Both the position numbers and the translations under genes were made by a program. Source: Siphonodentalium dalli (taxonomy: Eukaryota > Mollusca > Scaphopoda > Gadilida > Siphonodentaliidae). Taken from it: DNA of 64,000 nucleotides. The first letter of the stretch is position 1. Each line of letters opens with the position of its first letter. The DNA lies in assembly GCA_032622095.1 (NCBI GenBank), contig CP136062.1:37760918-37824917 (forward strand). Reading direction: 5' to 3'. Below, piece by piece: positions 11,582 to 22,349 of this stretch. Under the pieces are notes generated by a model. The model saw only the letters and a program-made list of their open reading frames with translations, was not told where the DNA came from and searched no databases.

Positions 11582-12560
11582 ATATCCAAATAAAAGTCCC
11601 CCAAATCCAAAATGGCGCCCACAATGGCGGACAGATTTTGAAAAATCACCGAAATTCCCTCATATTCATACCATTGGGCATTATTGTAGAGACAACTCCG
11701 CCCATGCTTACAGTTGAGTTGTAAACACTGAGGTGAAGTAATTACCTTACATCTCATGTAAGAAATGGTTTTCCAAATCGAAGATGGCTGCCAAAATGGC
11801 GACCGAAATTTGAAAACACGCCTGCATTCCTTTACTTTCTTACGATGGGCATTATTGTTTCGCGATATCTACCCACCATTACATGTTGATGTGGAATATT
11901 GATATGAAGTATTCATTAGGGTTTGGCAATTGATACTCACAGTCAAGATGGTGGCCAAACTGGCGGCCAGAAATTGAAAAGAAGTCGATATTATCACATG
12001 CTAATTTCAACTTTTTGTCATAATATCGGTATGTATGGACGAAACTGTACATAAACCATCTATTAGTTCAACTTAAACGTATCAAAACGCATGACATAGC
12101 TCGTATCCTTCTGGAAAGATGAAAACCCACAATTAATATCGCGATGTGGAATTTCGAAATCCATTCTCCACTCAGCGCCGATAATGGCCGTAACGGTAGG
12201 TGCGCCGAATAGTCATATCAGGACAATTACCTGATACCAGATTCTGATTTGCCACGTCACGTCCATAATTATCTAGACCAGCTTCCATTTCTTTGTCTGA
12301 TAAATCTAGTTCGCTCACACCGACAAAGTATTCACCACTTCGTGGGAGATGGGTCCCTCTATTCATAACGTTTCAAACAGCTCATTTTCCGGTGTCTAGC
12401 TTACGATTTTAAATATTTTCTAAATATGGGATTTGTGCGTCATCTTGAACTAGGAAGGTATATGGTCGATGAGTATACAAGCTTACAGAAGGTCATCTCT
12501 ATGTATGTGTCTCATACCCCATGGGATAACGCCATGTACAACTGGCGAACCAGGTAGCTA
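11582..12560 (+). repeat. Inner part of left arm of giant foldback
   Basis: Mirrors about 12785-13845. It carries ATGGCGGC-type motifs near 11610, 11785 and 11945. Divergence from the right arm grows towards the centre, but the match stays clear, for example CCGGTGTC at about 12390 against GACACCGG at 13036. Confidence 0.75.
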
Positions 12561-12583
12561 GTCACTTCTCAATAGATGGTTCG

Positions 12584-12826
12584 TCAACTCACAAACTCAG
12601 CTAACTCAAACTCAGTGGACAACGTTGACAGTGTTTCGAAGGTTGCTAGCTGTCGAATTCCCTTGGACAGATGTATATATGCTAAGGAGAAGACCATAAT
12701 GTACCGACTACCCACACTTCTTGACCATGATCCGAAGCAAACTGTGTAACGTCCAGCAGTTGTCTCGTCGAATATCTCACAGCAGACAATAACAAGATCA
12801 CCAGGTATACATGGTGTTATCCCCAT
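12584..12826 (-). other. Unrecognised open frame in the loop of the giant foldback
   Basis: A minus-strand frame of about 80 codons starts at MGITPCIPGDLVIVCCEIFD and ends in a stop at 12584. It can be read upstream to a stop near 12885. It spans the only part of the foldback not present in both arms. Composition is protein-like (mixed hydrophobic, four Cys), but I recognise no domain. It could be a captured host exon, a decayed transposase piece or chance. Confidence 0.2.
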
Positions 12827-14658
12827 TAGCTCACCAAAGCTGAAAATACGCAGATAGATAGGTCCTTCTGAAAGCTAGTATATGCATCGACCGAATACCT
12901 GTCTAGTTTATCGCACAATATGACGCCCATACCCCATATGTAGCATATGAATTATACCATAAGCTATACCACGAATGAAGCTCGCCAAGAATAAGGATAA
13001 TAATTCAAAGCTTTCGAAACAAACACGTGAGCTGGACACCGGCATATATATTGTTTGAAACATTCCGATTAGTGGGAGCCTTCTACGAGGAAGTGTAGAA
13101 AACTGTGTTGTTGTGAGCGAGATAGATTAATCTGACGAAGAGACGGAAATTGGTCCAGATAATGCTGAATGTGGCAAATCAGAATAAGCTCAGGTACTGT
13201 TGTTTTGATTCTTGGAAGTCATAATTTGACTATTCGGCGCACCTATATACGGTTACGACCAGTATGGGCCCTTTATAGTCAAGAAAGGATTTTGAAATGT
13301 CACATCGCGATTGTGGGTTTTCATCCTTCCAAAAGGCTACGACTTATATTGGAACTAATAGATGGCTTATATTATGTACCGTTTCGTCTATACAGATCGG
13401 TATTATGACAAAAAGTTGAAATTAGTATGTGATAATATCGACTTCTTTTCTATTTCTGGCCACCAGTTTGGCCGCCATCTTGACTGTGAGTATCAATTGC
13501 CAAACCCTAATGAATTCTTAATATCAATATTCCATATCAACATGTACTGGTGGGTAGAAATCGCTAAACAATAACGCCCATCGTAAGAAAGTAAAGAAAT
13601 GTAGACGTCTTTTCAAATTTCGGTCGCCATTTTGGACACCATCTTCGATTTGGAAGACCATTTCTTGCATGAGATGTAAGGTAATTACTTCACATCTGTA
13701 TTCTAATTCAACTGTAAGCATGGGTGGAGTTGTCTCGACAATAATGCCCAATAATGTGAATATGAGGGAATTTCGGTGATTTTTCAAAATCTGTCCGCCA
13801 TTGTGGGCGCCATTTTGAATTTGGGGGACTTTTATTTGGATATGGTACAAGGACAGTTCTTCGCCTAAATGTTCCCAACTCATAATAGTAAGCAGGTGTG
13901 GAGTTGTCATGGCAATAATGCTCACTGATGTTAAAATCAGTGATTTTCGGCATTTTTCTATTTCTGGTGGCCATTTTGGCCGCCATCTTGGATTTGGGTG
14001 AATATTCCTCAACTCAGGTATAAGAGGAATCCTAGCTCAAGTATCTCCTGCACATATATATGTATGTGTGTTGTTATGATAGCAATAGCAATAATTGATT
14101 CGAAACATCACATCGCTTTATTAACGTCGATTCGGCTTTGACCTATTATACCGGTATTTGGGAAAACGTGATATCGGACAAAGATATCCCACAATGAATG
14201 TATATTATGGTCCCCATTTGTTCGCCAATGACTCTTCTATACGATTAATGTATAACATCACGCCAAGATGCTAATGTTTTCCCACAGAGACAAACAAAAC
14301 GTGGTGAAATGTCAGAAAAATAGCATATTTTCACATTTCGGTGGCCATCTTGACCGCCATATTGGATTCTGGTGTCGGATTTTTGGCTAATTTGTAAGGG
14401 TTTTATATTACCATAACGAATTGAGCGGAAAGCAAGACCGCATGTGATATCATCTTTACTATAACGGCGATCAAAGAGACCTGGTGCATATAAAATAAAT
14501 GGCTGCCATGATGGACACCATCTTGTCTGGAGTCTCTGCGGCCACTTTATTTTCTTGTTAACAAGTGAACAAAATTAGAGGAGACATTAAGAAAGAAAAT
14601 TAGTGGGGTGAAGTTGAGTACAGGGGGGTGCAGAGGTTGACCAATATCTCCTGGACTA
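12785..14658 (-). repeat. Right arm of giant foldback (uninterrupted)
   Basis: Reverse-complementary to the two left-arm segments. It preserves the empty target site of the composite insertion near 13840. GGCCGCCATCTTG, the complement of the arm motif, occurs exactly at about 13471 and 13979, with variants near 13630, 14345 and 14515. Confidence 0.85.
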
Positions 14659-14999
14659 TAACAGTATTCGACTTTGTTTTCACGGAGTTCATTATTAAAT
14701 TGGAGTCAACATTAATATTGATTGTACCTGTATAACTTGTTTTGGCTGAAGAAGGCCATGTGGCCGAAAATTTCCAATAAGAGTGTTACGTTGTTATTTG
14801 TTGGATCATCATGAAGTCCCTTTGGGCTAGACTATCTATTGTATTAGCAAATTTAAGAAGTTTGCTCTTATTTGGTAAATATTCGAGTCTCGTGATTCGG
14901 GCAGATTTCTATAAGGTTATGTCAAAATAGCAAATATTGATTTTTCATTTATTGTCCACGTGGCTCTTTTTAGATTAATTACTCTGATGAAGCATGTGA
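14659..14999. other. Retroelement-tail-like sequence beside the foldback
   Basis: Around 14744-14770 the phrase GCTGAAGAAGGCCATGTGGC followed by CGAAAA resembles a motif common at the ends of invertebrate retroelements. It is a small perfect stem (GGCC-ATGT-GGCC) set between CTGAAGA and GAAA. No coding sequence is attached. Confidence 0.3.
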
Positions 15000-15213
15000 G
15001 TCGAGTTGGAATGCAAAGGTCAAAGCTGCACGCTTCTGTAAGGTGAATTATTGGTATATGAAAGGAAAGTTCCCAATTCAGGAGATGTGTCTGGTTCAGT
15101 ATTCGGTTCGCGTTATGAAGCGTAAATCAAAGATAATACAAGTTTGGAAGGGAAAAAAAGGATGGTTCCTCTATTTAGGAAAATGTGTCCTGCTTTTTAT
15201 GCCGGGACGGTAA

Positions 15214-15538
15214 CACGGTGGGGAATCACGTGGTTTCGAGTTGATGAGTATCACGCAATCAAAATTGCCGAGGCGATCGAAAACGCGAACAGTAACAAGG
15301 AAAAAGGTATATAGACTAAGGTTTGACATGTTACATACTATTTTGTCACCGACTATTTCCGAACAAATAAGGTATCAACTTATTTCCAAAATAAACTAAA
15401 ATATGCTCATAACAGTAACAAATGCAATGTTTGTGTCAGTTCTTCATATATTATGTTTTTTGTGCTTTTGCACACGCCTCGGCCATTATGATATGCGTGG
15501 TACTCACCAACCTCGAAATCACGTGACTCCCCACCGTG
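15214..15538. mobile_element. Foldback MITE, family C, copy 1
   Basis: CACGGTGGGGAATCACGTGG at 15214 is mirrored by CCACCGTG ending at 15538, with arms of about 75 bp including GGCCGAGGC-type sequence. Relatives lie at 29955-30087 (half), 50540-51038 and 61971-62290. Non-coding. The ends contain CACGTG. No target duplication was recognised. Confidence 0.75.
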
Positions 15539-15954
15539 GAATGCAGTCGTGGAGCAGATTTCTATCACGACTCTCAACTGTCATGCACGTGCCAAATTAT
15601 ACGGCGAATTATATTCATACAGTCCTAATATATACATTCGTAAATGAGAAATCTGATTAAAAGATGTTAATCGTGTTTTAATATCAAGACTAGATTGTCT
15701 AAATTGTAATCACGACCACCTATATTCAGCGAATGTGTTCCCATTTTTACACTTTTATCTCGGAAGACACGGGCCATGTCTGTGATGATAAGTACCCTCA
15801 TTTAGAATGCGCGTCGCGTTGAAATTTGAAGGTCAAAGCTATGGGACATATATGTAGGCTCACCGCCGTCGTCGCATGATGGCAGACAAGATTTCTATCA
15901 TACCAACCACTCCTAACTGTCATGCGCCAAATTATATGGCGAATTATATTCGTA

Positions 15955-16153
15955 CAGTAATGCCCTAAACAATCGACTCCTTAACCATAATAGAATTATG
16001 GGTAACTTTTCAAGATTTAGTCGGAAATATGGCTTGTTGCCATTCACTGAGAGCTTTCCGATGAATGGCAACAAGCCATATTTCCGACTAAATCCTGAAA
16101 AGTTACCCATAATTCTGCTATGGTTAAGGAGTCGATTATTTAGGGCACTACTG
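15955..16153. mobile_element. Palindromic MITE, family P1, copy 1 (TA-flanked)
   Basis: A near-perfect palindrome with arms of about 95 bp. Ends read TA|CAGTAATGCCCTAAA and the inverse at 16153|TA. Four further copies lie at 18284, 23099, 32156 and 51634. The TA target and CAGT start fit the Tc1/mariner-pogo group; the assignment is inference because no transposase is present. The long frames it contains on both strands are mirror images. Confidence 0.85.
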
Positions 16154-17606
16154 TACATACCAAATAGATTCTCAAATGAATTATATGAGAACAGTTCTGG
16201 ATTGAACTTTATTTCTAAGCGTACAATTCAAATTGCCATGCGGTGAGAGGAATAGTTAGATTATATGAACATGATACATGTATAGCAAAAGTTATAAAGG
16301 AGAATTGTGTATAAAAAGTTCCCGATTTTGGAAATGTGTACTCTTTTAAATTAATTCTTCGTGTTTGTCAAGAGGGTAGATCATGTCATGAGATTGAATC
16401 TCTACTCAGGCTAACGCCAATATATATCATACTCCACCATTACAAAACCTGTGAAATCCACATATATGTTAGGGATGTTCCAGAGTAGGAAATATCGCCT
16501 GAATGGTTTAGTATGCGGCTATACAGTTATAATGCAAAAGTAAAAATTCTTATTTCTAGGGGAAACAAAAGAATAAATTATATAACATGTATGTTCGTGT
16601 ACATGTAGGAAAAAGTTCCAGACTTAAGACATATGCCCTGATTTAGTAATCGAGTCCCGTGTGTGTGCGACACTCGAAGCTACATTTATACGTGTTTGTA
16701 AGGGGCTGAATGGTACAGCAAAAGATCATGATTTAGGAAATGTGTCGTGATTTAATATGCGCGGTCCGAATAGAATATACATTATACATTGAATTACATT
16801 ATTAAAGAACATATAATAACTAAGAAATATATTCCCCGCGTTATTTTTTCCAATTTATAAAGTTCCCTGTCAAAACTTCAAAAAGTTCCAATGTTTTGTA
16901 CTGATGGAATAAGATCTCTAAGGGTTTAGCCAGAGTAGAGATTCATGGCATGATCTAGAAAATTTCCAGATTTATGAAATTTGTCCTGATTAATTTGCGG
17001 GACCTATATGGTAAAATGCTAAACTCAAATCTACATCTTTGTAAGGGAAATTGATACAATACATATAGGCACAGTTCCCGATTTAGGACTTGAAATCTGA
17101 TTTAGTATGCGACTCGCATAATACTAACGGCCAAAATTGTATACAATTATTATAAATATAATGAAATGTATAGAGAAAAAAAATCTCGATTTAGGAAATG
17201 CGTCCTGATTTCGTATGCGTGTCCCCATCATATAGTCAAAGCTACAATAATGATTGTATACATATATATTTACATACTAAGTGTGATTATCACTAAATCC
17301 AGCATTCCGATTGGTCGGCGCCCACTTGACTTGTTGCAGTTATTTCTCGGTGAACGCGCCACAGCTCATAACTGCAACCCCATAATTACATCGATACGTC
17401 ATCGATACCGGAAAGAAAAACTCGTAATGTATTGGGAACATTTGGACTCGCGCAGGATTGACTTAAATTAAATCATCAGGTTTCAATATAAAGAAATTGT
17501 TCCTGTTAACTTTTGCCAAGGGTGCTATGGGATATTTTGGGCTGGTTTTGTCACGATACACTTTTCGATTTAAATACATTTACAAAAGTGGCTTTTTCGC
17601 TAAATG

Positions 17607-17784
17607 TATATCAATATAAGGATTAACTGTCATGTGGACTGTTTTTATGGAGATGTAACCGTGGGGTAAGTGGTCATAACTTGTATGTAAAACCCTTGGG
17701 TTTTACACAAGTTATGACCACTTACCTCACGGTTACATCTCCATAAAAACAGTCCACATGACAGTTAATCCTTATATAAATATA
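17607..17784. mobile_element. Near-perfect palindrome, arms of about 85 bp
   Basis: AGGATTAACTGTCATGTGGA at about 17618 is mirrored by TCCACATGACAGTTAATCCT at about 17752. The arms differ at only a few positions and the central loop is minimal. It interrupts the 15-18.6 kb tandem family. No other copy was seen in this window. Probably a MITE. Confidence 0.8.
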
Positions 17785-17866
17785 GGAGATGTATCCTGAT
17801 TTAGTATGCGGATCCTGTTAGGATGGGAAACTCAAAGACACATGTACATGTTAGTAAGGCTGAATG

Positions 17867-18169
17867 GGTCACTCTCACCAAAAAAAGTGTTGAAGGGTAC
17901 ACATGGTTTGGAAATGTGCTGAAGGATACACAGGGTTTGTAATCGGCACTAACACCGTATCTGAAACTGTATTGCTGAAAGTCTGATGCCCATTAACAGT
18001 TTGTTTTCAGTTCATTTTAATGTCCATTGGAAAGCAAACAACCATTTTCTAACAGAAAGCATAGAAGATACGAAACGTCATTTAAAACGAGATTTCAAAA
18101 CATGTGTACCCTTCAGTACATTTTAAAATCCTGTGTACCCTTCAGCAGTTTTTTTGGTGAGAGTGACCC
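17867..18169. mobile_element. MITE with about 38-bp terminal inverted repeats
   Basis: GGGTCACTCTCACCAAAAAA at 17867 is mirrored by the same sequence inverted, ending at 18169, followed inwards by GAAGGGTACACA-type subterminal repeats (two per side). The interior is non-coding. Target duplication not clear: both flanks resemble GTTxGTAAGG of the host tandem repeat. Confidence 0.75.
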
Positions 18170-18283
18170 CTTCATCGTTGGTAAGGGAATAAATGAATTA
18201 TAATAGGAAAAGTTCCTGATTCAGGAAATATGTCCTGATTTAGTATTCGGGCACCGTCATGCGAACGTTGGAAGAACTATATA

Positions 18284-18496
18284 CAGTAATGCTCTAAATA
18301 ATCGACTCCTTAACCACAGCGGAATTATGGATAACTTTTCAGGATTTAGTCGGAAATATGGCTTGTTGCCATTCATTGGAAAGCTCTCGGCGAGAGCTTT
18401 CCGATGAATGGCAACAAGCCATATTTCCGACTAAATCCTGAACAGTTACACATAATTCTGCTGTGGTTAAGGAGTCGATTACTTATAGCATTACTG
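18284..18496. mobile_element. Palindromic MITE, family P1, copy 2 (TA-flanked)
   Basis: Same palindrome as 15955-16153. TA at 18282-18283 and 18497-18498. It has a slightly longer centre (GGAAAGCTCTCGGCGAGAGC), which gives the fullest version of the family. Confidence 0.85.
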
Positions 18497-18840
18497 TATA
18501 TAGACAACAGATTTCTATCAACGTCTCACAACTGTCACGCGGCAAATTATACTGCGAATTTTATTCATACAGTCGTAATACATTCGTAAATGAGAGATCT
18601 GAGAATCTCTATCGAGATTCAAATGAAGCGTGTTCAATGCATAGGAATTAATCGCGGTGCAGGCGCTCGCCATAAATATTGATGAAGGCGACCGGCCAAT
18701 TATATGAGTCTTATTCAAAGATATAGGAAGGTGAGCCTTTATCCCGTCCAATACTGGTCACGTGATTCGTCGACATCTGTGTCATAGTGGGTTCTCTCTG
18801 TGACAAACTTTGAGATTTTCTTTCGTCGTCGATTTTTTTC

Positions 18841-18927
18841 GGTGGTCGGGTTGTTGTTTTGTTAGTAGCGGTGGTCGGGTTGTTGTTTCGTTAGTAGCGG
18901 TGGTCGGGTTGTTGTTTCGTTAGTAGC
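18841..18927 (+). repeat. Three tandem copies of a 29-bp unit
   Basis: GGTGGTCGGGTTGTTGTTTC followed by GTTAGTAGC repeats at 18841, 18870 and 18899, with one T/C difference in the first copy. It lies directly upstream of the TATA-like motif at about 18935. Confidence 0.9.
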
Positions 18928-18934
18928 GGCGTGT

Positions 18935-19022
18935 ATATATATAGTGATTCAACTCGAGATCGAAGTATATTCGCATCGAATCACGATGGAGTAAAGGAGA
19001 GTTATTTTATTTTCGAAGAAAG
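18935..19022 (+). promoter_or_regulatory. Possible core promoter and non-coding first exon ending in a strong splice donor
   Basis: GTATATATATAG at 18933-18944 could serve as a TATA box. About 80 bp downstream lies AAGAAAGAG|GTAAGTCC, a full match to the animal 5' splice consensus with GT at 19023-19024. The intervening ATG at about 18985 is followed at once by a stop, so the exon would be untranslated. The tandem 29-bp repeat just upstream may act as a promoter-proximal array. No downstream exon was found on this strand. TA-rich motifs are frequent in this DNA, so the TATA part alone means little. Confidence 0.25.
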
Positions 19023-19024
19023 AG

Positions 19025-20159
19025 GTAAGTCCCGCCATATATTGTGTCGATGTTCTATATTTTTTTACATGCTACCCTGCGCTACCCGAAATTAAATTTC
19101 ACAACATGCAGGACGGACTGGAATGACGACGTTCAGTCCAATTTATATTTCTAATTTTCTATTGTACTCGTCCCCTTTGTGCAGACCATATTCCTTCAAA
19201 ATGTTCTGTTAGGTAATATCAACCAAATGTACCGTATATGGACCCAGAATTTACAACCGTGTGTTTTGTAGGCAAAATTGATCGAAATTATGACAATATT
19301 CAACGTTTTAAATATATCAATTCTACTATCTAATTTTTCGCTGCAAGCCTGTGATCCCGTATATTAACTTTATTAAAATATTACTTTATCACCAATCTCA
19401 AAACAGGGCCATCGTTCGGTTTATATTCTAATATCCGATGGTACCCCATATCGATGAACCAAACTATATACATGTTCGCTCATTTACATCCACTTGGCTT
19501 CGAATTGCCCAGCTTTATCGCGTTTTATTGTCTATTTGATAAATGTTTAATCATGCAGACATACCATTATGACCACCTCTTGCTTATATACATATTTACG
19601 ATTTATATGGGATAAACTGTCCACATGGTGACGTATTCCATATATAGTGTATGGCTAAATTTGCGGGATATACTAGCACTGTATATAGGTAAGATACGTT
19701 GGATGTTGATCAAACTGATTTGTGTCAGAAATGACCCATGTATTTGAGCGTGTAAACCTGTGTATGCGATTTTAATCCACGTAACGCTTAATAACATAAT
19801 TTTCCTTCTGTTCGAAGGTTTTCGTGTGTCAAATAGCAATGTAAATTTCGAGATAATAGATATTTAGTTGTATAGTATAATAAAACATAATACTTTATAA
19901 CCAACTACACGGTAACCCATGCAGTTAAATGTATAAAACGATATGGAACTTCAATGCCTTTATATTTAGTAATATACAGATCGCACGAATCAAAGTTCAT
20001 GAGTTTAATTAACGTTTATTTGTGACAAAATTATACAATAAAATTTATGGTATCTGTTAACAGTAACCATGCACTATTGTTCGTTAGCTAAACAACCACA
20101 CATTTTAAAACCAAAACATATTCGAAAATATAATCAATATTAATCGATAGAATCATTTC
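19025..20159. other. Unique AT-rich sequence
   Basis: No repeat copy and no protein-like frame recognised. It could be intronic if the candidate donor at 19023 is real. Confidence 0.4.
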
Positions 20160-20650
20160 CGGACATGTTTACAAAGAGGCAGACCATCTGTATACCCTGG
20201 TAACTATATAACACATGTTTGCAATGAGATAGACCATCTTTATACCCCGGTAACTATATAACACATGTTTACAAAGAGATATATAGACCATCTTTATACC
20301 CCGGTAACTATATAACACATGTTTACACAGAGATAGACCATATGTATACCCCGGTAACTATATAACACATGTTTACAAAGAGATAGACCATCTTTATACC
20401 CCGGTAACTATATAACACATGTTTACACAGAGATATACCATTTTTATACCCCCGGTAACAATATAACACATGTTTACAAAGAGATAGACCATCTTTATAC
20501 CCCGGTAACTATATAACACATGTTTACACAGAAATAGACCATCTTTATACCCCGGTAACTATATAACACATGTTTACACAGAGATAGACAATCTTCATAC
20601 CCCGGTAACTATATAACACATGTTTACAAAGAGATAGACCATCTTTACCA
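20160..20650 (+). repeat. Satellite-like array, 50-bp unit, about ten copies
   Basis: The unit contains ACATGTTTACAAAGAGATAG then ACCATCTTTATACCCCGGTA and repeats at 50-bp spacing (for example 20163, 20213, 20263), with one 54-bp unit from a short internal duplication. Copies differ by a few substitutions. The unit is non-coding. Confidence 0.95.
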
Positions 20651-20685
20651 AAGGCGAACATTTGCTATAACAGTATAGTTCGCTT

Positions 20686-20890
20686 TCAATTACAATAAAA
20701 CAACAACAAAATGCTTTGCAGTCTGAATTTTTCTGTATTCAGGAACCTATTAGAAAATGTCCGTGATATGGATTGAGACACACCCCAACCACAACGCCCT
20801 CCCAAAATAGCGCAAGACAGGGACGTTGCTACATAATCTTCGATTGAAGTACCCAACTTATACATGTAGTTAGTTTCCACTGGCGCTTCC
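20686..20890 (-). CDS. Candidate internal exon with a PAN/apple-like Cys pattern
   Basis: On the minus strand, TTGTTTTGTCCACAG|GG at 20893-20891 is a good 3' splice site. The frame that follows (EAPVETNYMYKLGTSIEDYV, then ATSLSCAILGGRCGWGVSQS) is protein-like and stays open to a stop at about 20686. The spacing around LSCAIL..RCGWGVS recalls the first half of PAN/apple domains of invertebrate extracellular proteins, but one expected Cys is a Gly here. The true exon end may be earlier, near 20750, where a weak donor exists. The domain reading is a guess; it may be a pseudogene or chance. Confidence 0.25.
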
Positions 20891-20910
20891 CTGTGGACAA
20901 AACAACACAT

Positions 20911-21544
20911 TTACAATTTTACGGATATTTCGATGTTATTCTTAATATAGCAAACTTCTGCCTGAACCAATACCACTCATATTTTTCAAAGTTTGTTAAA
21001 ACTGTGTCGAATAAAAGAATCCTAACAATCAGAATTGAGTATTGAGTGAGCTTACATTTCTATGAATATTTGCATAATATTGTTTAATTTGAGAAAATTC
21101 TGCGATATTCTACCAAGAAGATGCATGTTCCGTTTCGCGTGGTGACATATGACATGTAATTGTCCGCCGTTCTTTGTAATGAATACACATCTTTCTCAAA
21201 TGCGATGTATAAATGTTGCAACGGTCATGCAGAACATTCCTGTGGACGAGATGCTAAGCCGTCGAATGATGTATTATATGTATTGTTTTGATGCGTAGAT
21301 CGAGAGAAAATTGTGTTTATATCTCTGTTCCTGTTCCGGATATTTGCATGGAATTGTGACTTGTTATTTGGAAACTGTTCCTGTTACTCTGAATGGTCAA
21401 TTTTAATCACGTGAAATACCACTTGCACCGTCGGTTGGTCAGAATTATCTATATTCACACCCATAACAGCATTGGTTTGTTGTGAACAATTTAAACCCAC
21501 CACTATACTTGCATGTTAAGTGATTTCTAATTGGAATATCCAAC
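20911..21544. other. Unique AT-rich sequence
   Basis: No repeat or gene recognised. Confidence 0.4.
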
Positions 21545-21547
21545 TTA

Positions 21548-21923
21548 GGCGACACCAATTTTTAAATCTGGTTTACATACACCTCCTACAACTTTTTTTC
21601 CATTTCATGAAAAAAAATAAAACTTTTTTCTCCCATATTTTTGTATACGCGTACTGATTTTCATGTGCTGTCGCATCCGGTTCTGCTTATGATCATTTAC
21701 AGATCCATATTTTCATGTATTTCATGACAAGAAATGTATTGTTTGGTTCAGAATTTCATTCAAAAACATTTTTTCACAATTTTTGTAAAATTTATGTAAA
21801 ATTCCACGATTTACTTGATATAAATTGGGGGGACAATTTTTTTTAGTTTTATTTTTTTCCCTCCTGTATCTACTTTTATTCTCCCCACATGTTCGTAAAC
21901 CAGACTTAAAAATTGGTGTCGCT
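21548..21923. mobile_element. MITE, 376 bp, 28-bp terminal inverted repeats
   Basis: GCGACACCAATTTTTAAATC is mirrored near 21900-21922, with a T/C mismatch. Both ends touch TTA (21545-21547 and 21924-21926), compatible with a 3-bp TTA target duplication as used by PIF/Harbinger elements, although this leaves one mismatch at the outermost TIR base. Interior AT-rich and non-coding. Confidence 0.7.
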
Positions 21924-21961
21924 TTACGGTATATAGAGAATAATTTGCTATTGGGAATTAT

Positions 21962-22262
21962 AGTATCCAAGTAACGTCGACCTATGTTTCGATCGACAAT
22001 CTGCGCCTTTTTTTATTTTATATTATATGGTCGCCTCGCATATATATAAGAGAATGCATTGTCTTAACACATATTAAAAATGATAAAATTGTCAAAGAAT
22101 GTAGAAAAATATTATAAAATTGTTAAAAAATGGTAAAAAGTGTTAGGCCAATCGCGACCTATGGTCGACTCGCATATATAATTAATGCATTGGCACAGGG
22201 CATAAATCCAATTAACGTCGACCCATGTTTCGATCGACAATCTGCGACTCTTTTTATTTTCT
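21962..22262. repeat. 57-bp direct repeat flanking a worn double-hairpin module
   Basis: AACGTCGACCTATGTTTCGA then TCGACAATCTGCG occurs at about 21972 and again at about 22215 with few differences. Between the copies (22027-22200) lies a damaged version of the hairpin module of family Z: a right half-hairpin, the AT-rich spacer (TATAAAATTGTTAAA-like), a partial second hairpin, then GGCACAGGG. The direct repeat may be a duplication caused by insertion or by later repair. Confidence 0.7.
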
Positions 22263-22349
22263 GGCATCCAATTTCCAACTGTTTTCGTCTCAAATTTGGG
22301 GTTACAGCTCCGCGTGGCTACCATCACGCACATGCTCCAAATTAATTTG

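Larger units (their letters stand above)
8628..14658. mobile_element. Giant foldback element with arms of about 1.8 kb
   Basis: TAGTCCAGGAGATATTGG at 8628 is mirrored by CCAATATCTCCTGGACTA ending at 14658. From there the two sides stay reverse-complementary, with moderate divergence, almost to the middle (about 12560 on the left, 12785 on the right), leaving a loop of about 225 bp. The left arm is split by a 2134-bp insertion at 9448-11581; without it the element is about 3.9 kb. The arms contain repeated AAGATGGCGGCC-type motifs every 150-350 bp. No transposase is recognisable. The layout recalls long-arm foldback elements such as FB or Galileo of Drosophila, but homology is not shown. No clear target duplication was seen. 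Confidence 0.85.
15000..18640 (+). repeat. Old degenerate tandem family, units of about 100-250 bp
   Basis: A recurring phrase close to AGTTCCCGATTTAGGAAATG, then TGTCCTGATTTAGTATGCGG, then words like AAGCTACA and GTAAGGGTGAATGGTACA, appears near 15065, 16318, 16610, 16725, 16965, 17065, 17185, 17785 and 18205. A second phrase (GATTTCTATCA, then CAACTGTCATGC, AAATTATACGGCGAATT) recurs near 15557, 15890 and 18510. Units are strongly diverged. The array hosts at least five palindromic insertions, so it is older than they are. No protein is encoded. Confidence 0.65.

Noticed and set aside
13524-14012. 162-codon minus-strand frame as a protein
   Set aside because: It reads the repeated arm of the giant foldback; parallel frames in the left arm are broken, and the repeated WRPKWPPE wording comes from the ATGGCGGCC motif.
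14992-15030. Second hammerhead-like core (CTGATGA)
   Set aside because: The required GAAA is not in place (GGAATGC follows) and no stem II pairs convincingly.
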